NCBI GenBank assembly: GCA_944474755.1
Contig: OX104118.1
Location: 87,961,860-88,025,859, forward strand
Direction of reading: 5' to 3'
Source of the DNA: Limnoperna fortunei
Lineage: Eukaryota > Mollusca > Bivalvia > Mytilida > Modiolidae
DNA: 64,000 bases
Below are positions 1 through 11,105 of the stretch, piece after piece. A program made the translations under genes and the position numbers. Under the pieces are notes generated by a model. It saw only the letters and a program-made list of their open reading frames with translations, was not told the origin of the DNA and did not search any database. Every line of letters starts with the position of its first letter. The stretch's first letter is position 1.

Positions 1-220
1 AGACCAGCTTAAGATAGTTTTTTAGTTAATCTAATTGGTGTTTGTAGCATTTGATTTAATAAAAAAGTGACAGTAATCATCAAATAAAAGGCATCTTTAT
101 TTGCTGTATATGCCTTTTCCTTGCTATAAACAAAACTTGAATTTTAGAACATCGCACAATCGATTTTTTGTATTTGATATAACCGGTGCTTTATACTATT
201 TTATGTTTTTGTTCTTGTAG
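1..220. other. Intron of gene A
   Basis: AT-rich intronic DNA before the first visible Ly6 exon. The exon with the start codon and signal peptide is not in the window. Confidence 0.6.
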
Positions 221-294
221 ATAACTGCCTGCATTGCAAAGAGGTTACTAGAACTCACGACTGTAATGAAACAATACCATGTGTAAGCGGAAAG
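221..294 (+). CDS. Gene A exon: first third of Ly6-like domain
   Basis: The acceptor is TTCTTGTAG and the donor is GTATAA. Two nucleotides complete a codon split by a phase-1 intron, then 24 codons follow with the pattern CxxC, C, C (NCLHCKEV, HDCNE, IPCVSGK). Length (74 nt) and phases equal those of the minus-strand exon at 29141-29214. Confidence 0.82.
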
Positions 295-3200
295 GTATAA
301 GTCTATATATTTAACTCCATAGACAGAACTTCACTTTAGTTAATTAGGCGATGTGCTCTACTTCCTAAAATGACATTCTTTTATAAAAAATATCTTTTTT
401 CTTGACAAATATTTTGAAAAATACGTCTATTCAAAATAAATTATGTGAGATTGCAACGAAAAACATCTTCTCAAACATGCGATACCTCATATCAATTCTA
501 GAACTGTGGTAAAAGACAAACTAAAAAAAAACCAAAAATTGTTCAATTAGAACAGGTTAAAACACATTTTGGTCAAACATGTTTTATTCCTCTTTAGGAG
601 TTTTGTAACATTTGTCACGCTGGGCACAGTCTGAGCGTAAAAGATTATATTAACCTTGGTATCTTTAAAGACATTTCATTTGCAACCACTGGTTCGATGC
701 CTCTCCTGGGGACTGTTAGTCCTCAATGGTATCACCCGCCTAGTAGTCACACTTCGGTGCTGACAGGAATATCATTGATTCGTCCAGTGATATACATGTA
801 GTCATTGTCTAAGTTTACTGCCCTGAAATTTCGAAAAAATTTTTAATCTTAAGGTATTTCTATTTTAAAGGTGTAGATAGCCTTAGCCGGATTTGTTAAA
901 ACATTTTGGAATTTTTGGTGATAAAAGCTCTACAACATCTTAATCATTTGGACTTTTAATATTGTTTGGGTTTGAGCGCCACTGATGAGTCTTGATTAGA
1001 CGAAACGCGCCCGGCGTAATAAATTCTATTAACATTGGTATATTTGATGACATTTTATTATAGAAACACAAGATAACAATAATATTATAATACGCAATTT
1101 CTAGTTCGAGGAGAGCTTTAAGAGAACCTTCTATACATTATTCCTACACAATAACACTTCATTTAGCATTGTTACATTAGATATTGTAAGTAGAAGCTTT
1201 TGAGAAACTATGATTCCCAGAGAAAACGTGTGTGAAATGCAAACAGTAGGAAGCACGAAAACTCATATATTTCAACCCTGCAAAGTCACACTCCACTGGA
1301 ATAGCAGTTTTAGACAACATACATACATACTCAGCCTATGATAACAATCGTGACAGTGACTAAAGTACCCTTTAGCACAAGCGGCTGGACATTTGTAAAA
1401 GACCTGTATCGAGCAAAGCTACAACACAATTGCAATTTCCATCAATGCACAATTATAAATATTTGCAATCAACTTTCAATCATGCAAAATAACATTCCAT
1501 TTAGCAATCTACTTACATATACAGACAATAAGGAAAGAATGTCATTCTTTAAAGAAAACCTCCGATATATCATGGTATGCTGCATTTAGACATCATATGT
1601 CAGTAGACGATTTTAATACATTTAAACCAACAAGAAGCGTTGTGTTTATGATGGTCATGTTCTTTCAAAAGAAGAAACAATGTGGAGTAATTCTAGCCCA
1701 ATTTATACTAGTCCTGTAAGGTTTGCTTCAAGTTAATATAATGGTTATGGAGAAGATGAAATGGCCAAATTGTATATACACATGACTTCAAGGCAAAAAC
1801 CTAACGCAGCAGCTTACACTGTAGCTAACTCAGACATATTTCCTTTATTCTTTGTTATGTGTGTTGCTATTTCGACGAATGTGTTTTAAACGCTTTGCAG
1901 ATTCATTATTATACTATTTATGACAAATTTACGGACCCTGTATCAGGTCAAACTGAAGATGAAGCAAGTCGTTCAGGCGCGTATTATCGCAACCTTCAAC
2001 ACAATTCATGGTAATTTAGGTCAAGATAGACTCTTACACTGGAAAGACTTCACAATTGGTTTTAGAAGGACATTTCATGAGTTAATGAATGAAACTACTC
2101 TTTATAATTTCTTTACATGAGTGAGTTTAGTGCTAATCTTTATTATAGTTGTATTATATTTATTAAATTTTAATATTTATAATATAAAATGCACATTTCA
2201 TTTGGTCATTATTTTAAAGTTTATATCTTTGATAGTGTATCTTTTTACAGGAGTGTTTTGCATTCGAAACTTTAACAGATTCTGGGAAAATGGCTATAAA
2301 TCTTGGTTGTATGGACAAGCAGGTAGGTAAATTCAAGTTAGGTATATGTGTTAACAGGGATGGAGACGGTCCGATGTTGTAGAAATGCATGGTAACCATA
2401 GTTGGTTAAAAGGCAAACATGGTCACTGTTTTCTTAGGTACATTGAAACATACAATGACCGATGCAGTTAAAATGTATGCAAAATACAAAGTAGTTGGTA
2501 ATCTAAGCTAGCTACATAAGCAATCCGAACATATTTACATGCTTACATACATATTTATACATTTTGTTTCATTGCAAGCAGGTCTATAGAGCGTAACACA
2601 ATCGATGTACATATTTGTAAAGATTCTTCTAAAACATCATAGAACCAGGTTAATGATAATTTTGTCTGCGCTGTGTCTAAACAAAAGTAACCTCAAACGT
2701 TGTATTAATACCCACGTTGGTGACTATAAGTTACCGTTGGCTTTACTTCCAGGTCTGTCACATGATGACATCGTCTTCAGGTCACGTTTTGGGAAGACGA
2801 CAAGAATCTTTTTCATTCAAGGGTGGATGCTGTATTGGTGAACAATGTAATGTCTATATGTCAAGTTCGACTACAACAACGATTCCAACAACAACAGGTA
2901 GTGTAAGTAGAATATAGTCTTTAACGTTATTGATAAACTAATGCATGACCAAACATAAAGAGGTTTCAAAGATGTTAAGTTACGGGAGTTTGCGAATAAT
3001 AAAATCGATGTGTTCGACGAATGGTAAACCAAGGAGGGTTACACATAGTAAATCAATAGGTATCGACCTATTCTAAATCAAGTTGGTGTATCTTACAGAA
3101 TTAAAGGTTGTTTTACGAATTGTACATCAATGAGTTTACAATAGACAAATGGTTTTACAAATATTACACCAAGAAGGTTTACACATCAAAGAGTTGAAAG

Positions 3201-6200
3201 TTGAAAGATGGTAAATTACTGGATAGATCAAGGGAAATTTAAAGGTAGTAAATTGAGGAATTTATATCGACTGGTTTACAGACAGAACATCTTACGCGTT
3301 GAGTGCACCCCATGTTTTACATTGGGTTCGGGTGCTGTTTACCGATGTTATCAAATTAATTTTCCATATAGGAAACCAGGTGGTTTAAAGATTGTACATG
3401 AACATGTTTTAGAGATAATAAACTATAGGGTTTATAGATACGTACTTATAAAGCATACATATTCTATTGAACAAGTACTCATAAGCCTGTATATTCTATC
3501 TAGATTTTCTTGATAGATGATGTCTGCTGACAAAAAAAATACTTAAACAGGAGTTTACAGTGGCAAGATAGATACTTTCATATAAGCTTGCATATTTTGC
3601 ACATGTATCTATATCTATTTTATGTTTGCCTTTTTGCTATAAAGATTTTTGAAACACACAAACGAAACAAAAAGATATATTATACATGTGCACATAAAAT
3701 TGCCTGTGATACCCATCAATAAGGAGTTATAATTCATCAAAGCAAAAACTAAAGTCTCAAAAGAGAAATAATTGTGGAATTTTGTGCACGAGCCGCAGGC
3801 GACAGTACTATACCTGTGCAGAAAAGACTATATTCAATTGTTCTAGAGTGTGAAATTCGTGCTAGTTTAGTTCGTAACAAATTATTGAACGGATTGTAAC
3901 TGGGGTGCAGAAACCTGAATTCAACTATGATAAATACCAATTGTTCGTTAAAAACAGATCTTGATAGATAACATAGACATAGACAAAAAAATGATCATAC
4001 CATGACATCACTGCAATTTATCTAGGTTCAACTAAAATTCAACATTAAAAGTATAACAATAGTGAAGAAAATTAACAAAAACTGCTGGCTATAGCTCAAC
4101 TATTGACATCATTCGTCCATGAACATGTCATGTGACAAACTTTATAAGGAACTAAATCTTGCAAAACGGAGATAAAAGCGCGGGACTATTAACCTTATTA
4201 TAGTACCCCGGTATAGTACCTTCGGGAAATCTTATAACTCGGATAGTCACCGTCGCTAAGTATAATCTCTCTTTAGTAACATAAAGCTAGTACTGCTAAA
4301 ATAGTCAATGAAAAGTTTTCATTGGAAAACGCTAATTAAGATGTGAGTCCAGAAAAACATGCACAGATGGATTCATAATAATCCGAACTCAGAAAGGAAT
4401 CAAATCTATAGCAAAATGAGAGGAATAACATCCATAACAGTAGGGACACATAAAAAAAATAAAGAATAACAACATGGACATGCACTTAAAATATATCCAT
4501 AACAGCACACATTTAGCTATAATGAAATGAAAACTCTGCAGTTGGTGAAATCAAATCATTGATAATATCTATTGTAGAAATGTCCAGTAGTTGCAAGAAC
4601 GGTTGGATAATATTTAAAGATCATTGTTATTACTTCTCATCCGAGACAAAACCTTGGGTTGAAGCAGAAGTAAGTTTGTTTAAGACCTGACCTACTTATA
4701 TATTTGATCTGTTATGCATTACGCAAAATTTAGGTTAGAAACATGATATAATGCACGTAGCAAATCATGAACTTCCTTTATAATTCTAGAATATCCTATG
4801 GGTGTTTTCATATCACATCCCGTAAAAAAAAAACCGGAGACACCCATATCCACCAGAGAGATTGCCGTTTTTCATGTAATTCAACAATTGTTTACGACAA
4901 AATTTTGGATTTATATGTGTTTATGTCTTATTACATGTATTTGATGCAGTTTTTCTTATATTCTTATTTGTAACTGTAAGAAATATCAAATCAAGGGAAC
5001 CATTAAAATATTATGACGGCATCAACCGACCTTAGGTGTGTTACGGGTTTTCTACCGGTATGTAAAGGATAACAACCTATCTATTTCTGATATTCGGTCT
5101 GTATCACATATGCAGAAATTCCATATTTTATAATAAATATGTGGTAAAAACAAGCATCCTAATTTATATGGTTTGTTTCAAAGAAAATTTAACAAACCCC
5201 AGATAAATATTAGAAGCCAGACTGTGGTGGCATGTCACCATATTAAAACTTGTCTTAATCAATTACTGACCAGTTAGATAATGACAGTCGGTAAATTTTC
5301 CGGAAATTAATATATCCAGTAAACCGAAGTTGAACACAAGTTTTTTTTCATATGACCATTTAAATAGTTTTCCTTAAAATATGATATATGTTATAATTTT
5401 AAATATTTTATTTGTTGTAGGTGTCGTGTCGGGAACTGGGCGGTTACTTAGCACAAATAACTGACTCCTCCGAGAATGCTTGGATTGCCTACACTGCTAA
5501 AGGTAAACCTTTTTTATTTCCTGTCGCTTGTTTTCTCCTATAGCTTTATAATCACAGTAGTCATACTTCGATACGATCATGAAGAATTAAAGAGCATGTA
5601 TGGATTTAGGGATATGTAAATGTACCGTAAAAATAAAATTTATTTTTATATTACACTTAAAATTTTGTATTAAAGGTTTATATTAAAAATACTTTATTTA
5701 AATAGAACTATGACTTGGTTATTAGTTCAGTAGACGTTTTTAAAAAATTTATTTACCGCGGTTTTATATATTTCGAAGAACAGTCGAGGCTTATTGAAGT
5801 TTATAGGAATATAGATGTTGATATTTCCTGGTTTTTTTATATTTGAAGATAAAGGAGTTAAAATAGATCTAAATGTAACTGATTATTATTCGCGCGATTT
5901 TCCATGTAGCTTTATGGAACTTCATTATAACTTTATCTTGACCTTTGCATGCCATAATATTTTAATTATCTGGTTGCAAAATTCATTCAACATAATAAAG
6001 CAGTTATTAAACAACACCTATGGATTTTATTTCTCTGCCCCGTTTACCTACTCTGAAGCATCAAGTGTTTCAAGACAATTCCTCAGTGCCGTTAAATAAC
6101 TGTATATTATTAACAAGAGATAGAATTACATTGCTGTCCATTACGTACATAGTTCTATAACGAATGTTTACCATTGATGCGAAGCTTGAATAACGACACA

Positions 6201-6752
6201 TTTATATTAAGCTAGTGGTCAGCGAGATACTTGGATAGGTGCTAATGATTTCCACAGAGGTGAATGGCGATGGGTCAATGATTTATCTAAAGTGCTGTAT
6301 TCTAATTGGGGACCAGGACAACCGGACCACGGCGGAGGACAAGAACATTGTGGTCAATTATATGCACAATTTAACTACAAATGGAATGATCACCACTGCG
6401 AGTTTCCGTTTCATTATATATGTGAGAGTCAAATGGTAAGTAAACGTCTTTATAGAAGATTACTTTATGTTTTCGTATAATTTGTTATAAATGCATGTGA
6501 CAAAGTAAGAAAATCTAATTCGCGCTAATCTTCGCAATCTCGAGGTTACGAGAGTTAACTGTTTCCGTCTTTTTAAGTCTCCATTATATATGTTAATTTA
6601 ATGTAGGAGTATTAGAGTAATTTGTAATTCAAGCATAGTGAAACGTTGATTGATATATTGTTCCTCGTAGTAGTTATGATGTGCGGTTTCGTACCAGAAA
6701 ATTTATTGTTCTGCAATAAATGTACGGTTTCTATCGTTTATCTTTTCAGTGA
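221..6752 (+). CDS. Gene A: Ly6/uPAR-like plus C-type lectin protein (5' partial)
   Basis: Six coding exons (221-294, 2251-2322, 2753-2897, 4578-4669, 5421-5502, 6212-6435) join in one frame with GT-AG borders, giving about 229 residues; a stop is predicted at the first codon of a seventh exon (6750). The signal peptide must lie upstream of the window. Residues 1-82 form a ten-cysteine Ly6/uPAR-like domain that starts CxxC and ends CCIGEQCN. A Ser/Thr-rich linker follows (SSSTTTTIPTTT), then a long-form CTLD with six cysteines, WIGAN, QPD and KWND. In this family QPD with WND marks calcium-dependent galactose-type sugar binding; specificity here is inferred. A secreted or surface recognition protein is likely. 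Exon phases (1,0,0,1,0,1,0) are self-consistent, which is strong evidence that the exons belong together. Confidence 0.85.
645..1058 (+). repeat. Dispersed repeat with hammerhead-like core, copy 1
   Basis: A unit of about 380 bp shared with 8953-9317 and, in part, with 51545-51822 and 40755-40905. It starts and ends with related copies of a short tract (ATTAACCTTGGTATCTTT), so one full unit plus the start of a next one is present. It contains the conserved block TTCGATGCC...TATCACC...CACTTCGGTGCTGAC. Likely a non-autonomous retroelement; class not proven. Confidence 0.75.
982..1018 (+). ncRNA. Hammerhead-ribozyme-like core, copy 1
   Basis: CTGATGAG (982-989), a stem II hairpin GTCT/AGAC, GAAAC (1002-1006), then an ACGC/GCGT stem III and an A at the cleavage position. 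These match core elements of hammerhead ribozymes. I cannot form a stem I from the flanking bases, so activity is doubtful. Confidence 0.35.
2251..2322 (+). CDS. Gene A exon: middle of Ly6-like domain
   Basis: Acceptor TTTTTACAG and donor GTAGGT bound 24 codons in phase 0 on both sides. The peptide starts ECFAFETL and ends LGCMDKQ, giving the fifth and sixth cysteines of the domain. Confidence 0.82.
2323..4577. other. Gene A introns around the linker exon
   Basis: Apart from the exon at 2753-2897 I see no coding sequence, RNA gene or clear repeat. Several short phrases ending in 'aatcaa/acatcaa' recur between about 3000 and 3300 but do not form a regular array. Confidence 0.5.
2753..2897 (+). 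CDS. Gene A exon: end of Ly6-like domain and Thr-rich linker
   Basis: Acceptor TTACTTCCAG, donor GTAGTG. The exon encodes VCHMM, then GGCCIGEQCN, which is the CCx4CN ending of Ly6/uPAR domains, and then a linker rich in Ser and Thr. The linker could be O-glycosylated (inference). It ends in phase 1, matching the CTLD exon at 4578. Confidence 0.85.
4578..4669 (+). CDS. Gene A exon: CTLD N-terminal part
   Basis: Acceptor ATTGTAG, donor GTAAGT. The 92-nt exon encodes SSSCKNGWIIFKDHCYYF and then WVEAE. Two N-terminal cysteines mark a long-form CTLD. The exon length is identical to 60370-60461 in gene B. Confidence 0.88.
4670..6211. other. Gene A introns within the CTLD
   Basis: AT-rich introns flanking the exon at 5421-5502. 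The 94-codon open stretch at 5815-6099 lacks any domain signature. Confidence 0.55.
5421..5502 (+). CDS. Gene A exon: CTLD helix 2 region
   Basis: Acceptor TTTGTTGTAG, donor GTAAAC. The 82-nt exon encodes VSCRELGGYLAQITD, the typical second CTLD helix with its core cysteine, and ends in phase 1. It is the same length as 61495-61576 in gene B. Confidence 0.88.
6212..6435 (+). CDS. Gene A exon: CTLD ligand-binding half
   Basis: The acceptor is ATATTAAG and the donor GTAAGT. Seventy-four codons hold WIGAN, WRW, GPGQPD, GQEHC, KWNDHHC and YICESQM. QPD and WND are the long-loop and beta-4 calcium/sugar residues. Three of the six CTLD cysteines lie here. Confidence 0.9.
6750..6752 (+). CDS. Gene A predicted stop codon at start of last exon
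   Basis: A pyrimidine-rich acceptor (TATCTTTTCAG) at 6739-6749 is followed directly by TGA in the phase the previous exon requires, so the protein would end at Met of ESQM. Reading through without splicing would instead add about 14 residues and stop near 6478. No clear AATAAA follows within 500 bp. Confidence 0.4.
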   Translation, partial: 

Positions 6753-8079
6753 AATTCATGTGAATCATACTTCAAAATCTTCAGACAAAAGATGAGTGCA
6801 AAGAAGAAGAAAAAAAGCTTTTGCATTTCAATATTTTTGAAACGCATGTCTACATTCAAACGGTTTTAGTTTAGGTTTTAGACAAGAAGAGAATTGTAGT
6901 GTTAATACGTTATTGTAGGGTGAATATCTATCAACACAATGATCGCCTGAAATTGATATCTAGTTAGGTTAGGGATTAGATACTATCAAAATTTTAGTAG
7001 TCTGTTTAAGATCAAATTGTAAATAGGATGTTCATTCAACATTATCGAGATAATATGACTCGTAGTTAGGACAAATAATTCTCCCTTAAAAACAGACCAA
7101 ACGCATTTCCCGACAGCTTATATTGTACATTATAAAACAATGACATTAGAATCAATTGGGATAAAACCCTGTTGCCAACAGACGATCTGTTGATGAATAT
7201 ATTGGTTGTACACCTTAACCATCAATAGTTTAGCTTTATTTGAAATGAGAACAAATTAACAAACAATGTATAAATTGGGATATGAGATATAATTTAACCT
7301 CCTTATCGTCTTGTTATCCCTATTATACCTTACGTATACACTATCTGACTCCCAGGTTGGGTACAGAAGACCGCCCAAGTACATAGCAACAAATAAAATT
7401 GCTATGTACGATTATCAGCCTTTTCACTTATACACAATTTTTAGTTCTAAATAGTTGTTACAACATATAACGAAGAATATAACCATATTAAAAATATGGT
7501 TAGTAAATAATACAATAATAATTCGTTAAATATAAATGATATAATTAAAGAAAACTAAGGCGCATAATAAGTATAAAGAACCAACACAATTTCTTTTATC
7601 TTTTATTCATAACGGAGGTTTATTATTTGACCGACCTTCCAATATCGTGTCTTGAGAAAGTTAGATAACATTTCATTCTAATGAGGGCTTTATTTTTGTT
7701 CTCTACATTATATGGTTCATTGATACTCTTAATAGGTTTCACCATACTTGTATAGTTCCAAATCCTTGACCCACAGAACTGCGAACCCGGTTGGTGTATA
7801 GCTGTCGGATCATAGTGGGTAACGTGTTTGGAGAGTGCCACGCTCCTTGCACCATTAAGATCCCTTTGTTGGTTAAAACGGTTACCACTGTAGCCACTAA
7901 AAATGTCTAAATTTTCTTGTCTATTGCTTCATACTTGGCTGTCAAAATAACAAGTAGTTCATCACTGTTTGTAAATTTTTTTTCATCTTAAAATATCTCT
8001 GAAATACTGCTCGATAAACTTGTCACAACATTAAATAAATAAATCAATCAATTAATTGGTATCCTGTTCATAACTGTTT
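6753..8079. other. Intergenic DNA after gene A
   Basis: AT-rich; no gene recognised. A 72-codon minus-strand open stretch at 7623-7841 has no known motif. Confidence 0.5.
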
Positions 8080-8800
8080 AAACTGCACTATGCGAGTCTG
8101 GTAATTATAGCGGATTCGGTGTACAAAATGGGCATCTGGAGAACAGGATAATTCTTTCGGATTGAGTATACAACCTTTACACCAAGAACTTCAAAAAATG
8201 CTGGCGGAATTCGTTAAAAATGCGCACTATGAAATGCAAGTAATTATACACATGTAGCAGAATCAGTTTATATGGGCACTAGCACAGCTGAGTAATGCGC
8301 CACATTGAACGTAATATTGGTAGAGTCATTAAGAAAGCAGGTATTGCTGTCTGAATCGGTAGTCAGTATAGAGTTTAAGCATCTGGAAAGACATGTAAGG
8401 CTGTCGGAGTCGTTTTACAGCATGTACATTCGGAAAGCCGTAGAATACTTAGGGTCCAAGGTAATGATGACAGACTCTGTATACAACGTGATACACTCGA
8501 GAGATGTGTACCTCTGGCAAGTGTGGTATACAGAAGTGTTACGATTATATATTACATATAATAAATAAATAATAATAAAAGCCAAATAATGTTGCGTTGG
8601 CTACAGACTTATGCTGCATTAGTACACAGCCTGGACACCACGAGAACACAGAAATAAACAAAGAGTTTGTATACAAAACGGGCAGCAGGAGATTCTGGTT
8701 TTGATGTGCGACATCGACAAAAGGAGACCAGGATAGTATTGCTGCAGTAAGAATATAGGGAAGGTAAACAGGAGAAAGGTTAATGGTAGCATATTCGGTA
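8080..8800. repeat. Degenerate tandem repeat region
   Basis: Phrases such as TCGGTGTACAAAATGGGCA, TCGGATTGAGTATAC, TCGGAGTCGTTTACAG and CTCTGTATACAACG recur at irregular spacing of about 55-70 bp. The 87-codon open frame at 8305-8568 reflects this repetition (LSESV, LSESF, MTDSV) and is probably not a gene. Confidence 0.45.
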
Positions 8801-8952
8801 TGCATTGTCGTCAATATGAGAGCTGGTTATGATGGCGGTGATGATGCAAATGGCAGTATCCAAATAAAAAACTCAGAGATATACATATCTTTATGTTTTT
8901 AAAGCGTTTACGTCTACACTATTTTATAGAAACAATTCATTAATCTACTACT

Positions 8953-9317
8953 TTCATGACATTTTATTTGCAACCACTTGGTCGATGCATCTGCTTGTGG
9001 ACTTTTCGTCCCCTAGGGTATCACCAGCCCAGTAGTCACACTTCGGTGCTGATATAGACATTGTCTAAATTTACTGCCCTGAAATTTCGAAAATTATTTA
9101 ATTCTAAGGTTTTTCTATTTTCAAGGTGTAGATAGCTTTAGCAGGATTTGGTATAACTTTTTTGGAATTTTGGTAATAAAAGCTTTAAAACATCTCATTC
9201 ATTTGGATTTTAAATATTGTTTGAGTTCGAGCGCCACTGATGAGTCTTGGTTAGACGAAACGCGCGTCTGGCGTAGTAAATTCTTTTAACCTTGGTATCT
9301 TTGATGACATTTTATCT
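8953..9317 (+). repeat. Dispersed repeat with hammerhead-like core, copy 2
   Basis: The best-preserved full copy. It is bordered by the near-identical phrases CTTTCATGACATTTTAT (start) and CTTTGATGACATTTTAT (end). It contains the CACTTCGGTGCTGA block and the catalytic-like core at 9237-9275. Confidence 0.78.
9237..9275 (+). ncRNA. Hammerhead-ribozyme-like core, copy 2
   Basis: CTGATGAG at 9237-9244, stem II GTCT/AGAC with loop TGGTT, GAAAC at 9257-9261, stem III ACGC/GCGT with a seven-base loop, then A at 9275. A pairing stem I is not visible. Confidence 0.38.
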
Positions 9318-9526
9318 ACTAATCAATAATTAATCAATAATAATGTCAATTGAATAAATAGTTATAAATCAAGTCTGATAATTACTTAAACAAATAGGTA
9401 CATGTACGTCGTGTTTCGTTTAGTTTTCCATCTATTATCAACAAAGAGGATTATGAAAGTAAAGCAATACATGTAACTGTGGTACACAACTAACAACAAA
9501 CACTTAAAACATAAAGTAACCAATTA

Positions 9527-9562
<36 letters not shown>

Positions 9563-9884
9563 CCCTGAACACAGTTGCGATATAATTTGCTCATAAATGG
9601 CAAACATATTCTGCTTCACAAGTGATATCCATCATATGGTCAAATTTGAACATTCGAACTGTTATAAAGTCGAATTTTATTTCGGTTTCGTCAAACATCG
9701 ACTCTGTCTCGAAACTTTTCCTTCCACTAGACGTAAGCACATATGAGTGCGGATGGCAAGCCATACCTAACAATGATAAATCACAAAAACATTCACTTAA
9801 TAAAAGTAACACTGAGGAAGAAATAAATATAATAAAAGGAACTACTGATACATAATAAAATCCTGATAACGTTCGGGAACCTTA
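9318..9884. other. Spacer with CA microsatellite
   Basis: AT-rich spacer containing the CA run at 9530-9561. Overlapping open stretches on both strands at about 9600-9855 have no recognisable domain; the minus one may be decayed 3' sequence of the neighbouring Gypsy element. Confidence 0.4.
9530..9561. repeat. (CA)n microsatellite
   Basis: Uninterrupted CA dinucleotide run of about 32 bp. Confidence 0.95.
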
Positions 9885-11105
9885 CGTTGTCTTGTAGTCC
9901 TAGGTAAACCAGGTTCAGGCAACCTCGAGCTACTTTGACTAACTGACTCCTCCCCAGCTGAAATGAACTGACATATCACTACCGTTAGCGCATATATCAC
10001 AACTATGCGATGAAAACGAGGTACAAGAATAACTTTCCTTCATGCTTACATAATCTATACCTGAAAATTGACTGACACCCACCGGTCTGTGTACGAATTC
10101 CGTTGATAAAGGATTAAATGACGACTGAGATGATACAGACGTACGTTTATATCCAGGAATTATAAGTATATCAACATCATCGTCGCTATTTTCCTCATCT
10201 ATGGGATCACTTACCTCGTGTATCAACTTTCACTTGTGATTGGTATCAATTGTCTCAGACAACTTACCTCTGTTTCGCCTTCCGTTCTTGGCGTACAATT
10301 TCATCAGTTGGTAGAGAACATATCGGCTATATCATGTTTCTGTGTACTGTTACGCTTTTAGAACGACCATATTCTGGTCTGAGAACATACACCTGGATCG
10401 GGTTGGGATTCGTCTATGTAAGGGTCTCTTCTCCACCTGTTTCGAGTTTATGCTAACCTCTAAATCCAACCTTGTTCAACAAATCTCGGTCATTTGTCTT
10501 CAGATTTGAATGCTTAACCTTCAAGTCATATTTCACTTTGTGTAGTCTACTTGCCTTATCAGCTATTTGGCTGCGGTTTTATATGCAAACCTCAATCTCT
10601 TTTCGAGATTACTTAGGTATGTTTGATTGCATTTTCGCTGATGAACCAGAGGAAATCCCCAGAAACGCGTCGATGGCCAATCTAGGATGCCAGCCAAACA
10701 TGAGAAAGTGAAGGTTATAACCAGTTCTCTCATGCCTGGTAGCATTGTAAGAATGGACAAGGGGCGCAACATAGGTCTTCAAGTCTGACTTCTTTTCTTC
10801 GTCTAAAGTTTCTAACATACTCAGGAATGTCTGATTAAAACGGTCACACTGACCGTTACCTTGCGGGTGGTAAGGGATTGTTGTTGACTTCTTTATGTTA
10901 GCTAACTTACACAACTCACGTATAAGGCTAGATTCGAATTTTCGACCCTGCCGGAAATGAATAAAATTCTCCCCTAAACACTTAGCTGTCGTTTTAGCAG
11001 TTTGATTTCGTGTAGGTATCGCTACTGCATAACGTGTAAAGTGATCGATGATCACTAAAATGTTCTCATACCCACCTTTTATTGTACGTTTTACGTATCT
11101 ATTAT
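9885..11105 (-). pseudogene. Ty3/Gypsy retrotransposon integrase and pol tail, broken
   Basis: Reading from 11105 down, the frame shows IIDHFTRYAVAIPTRN, KFESSLIRELC, TTIPYHPQGNGQCDRFNQ, YNATRHERTGY and FLMFGWHPRL: an integrase core of the DD35E type as found in Gypsy elements. The first Asp (IIDHF) is present. The stretch that normally carries the second Asp (in a HSDQG context) is deleted between ENFIHF and RQGRKF. The frame shifts near 10700; a further acidic tail follows at 10226-9939. LTRs, protease and reverse transcriptase are not seen. An inactive fragment. Confidence 0.85.

Larger units (their letters stand above)
295..2250. other. Gene A intron with repeat insertion
   Basis: AT-rich sequence without convincing coding. 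It holds the hammerhead-like repeat unit at 645-1058. The 83-codon open stretch at 1338-1589 has no recognisable motif and is treated as chance. Confidence 0.6.

Noticed and set aside
982..1018. A fully functional hammerhead ribozyme.
   Set aside because: Stem I could not be formed with either strand layout, so only a core-like motif is claimed.
5815..6099. Plus-strand 94-codon frame inside gene A.
   Set aside because: It lies in an intron between well-phased CTLD exons and has no domain features.
7623..7841. Minus-strand 72-codon frame with WNYTSMVKPI.
   Set aside because: I searched it for CTLD and transposon motifs and found none; nothing supports expression.
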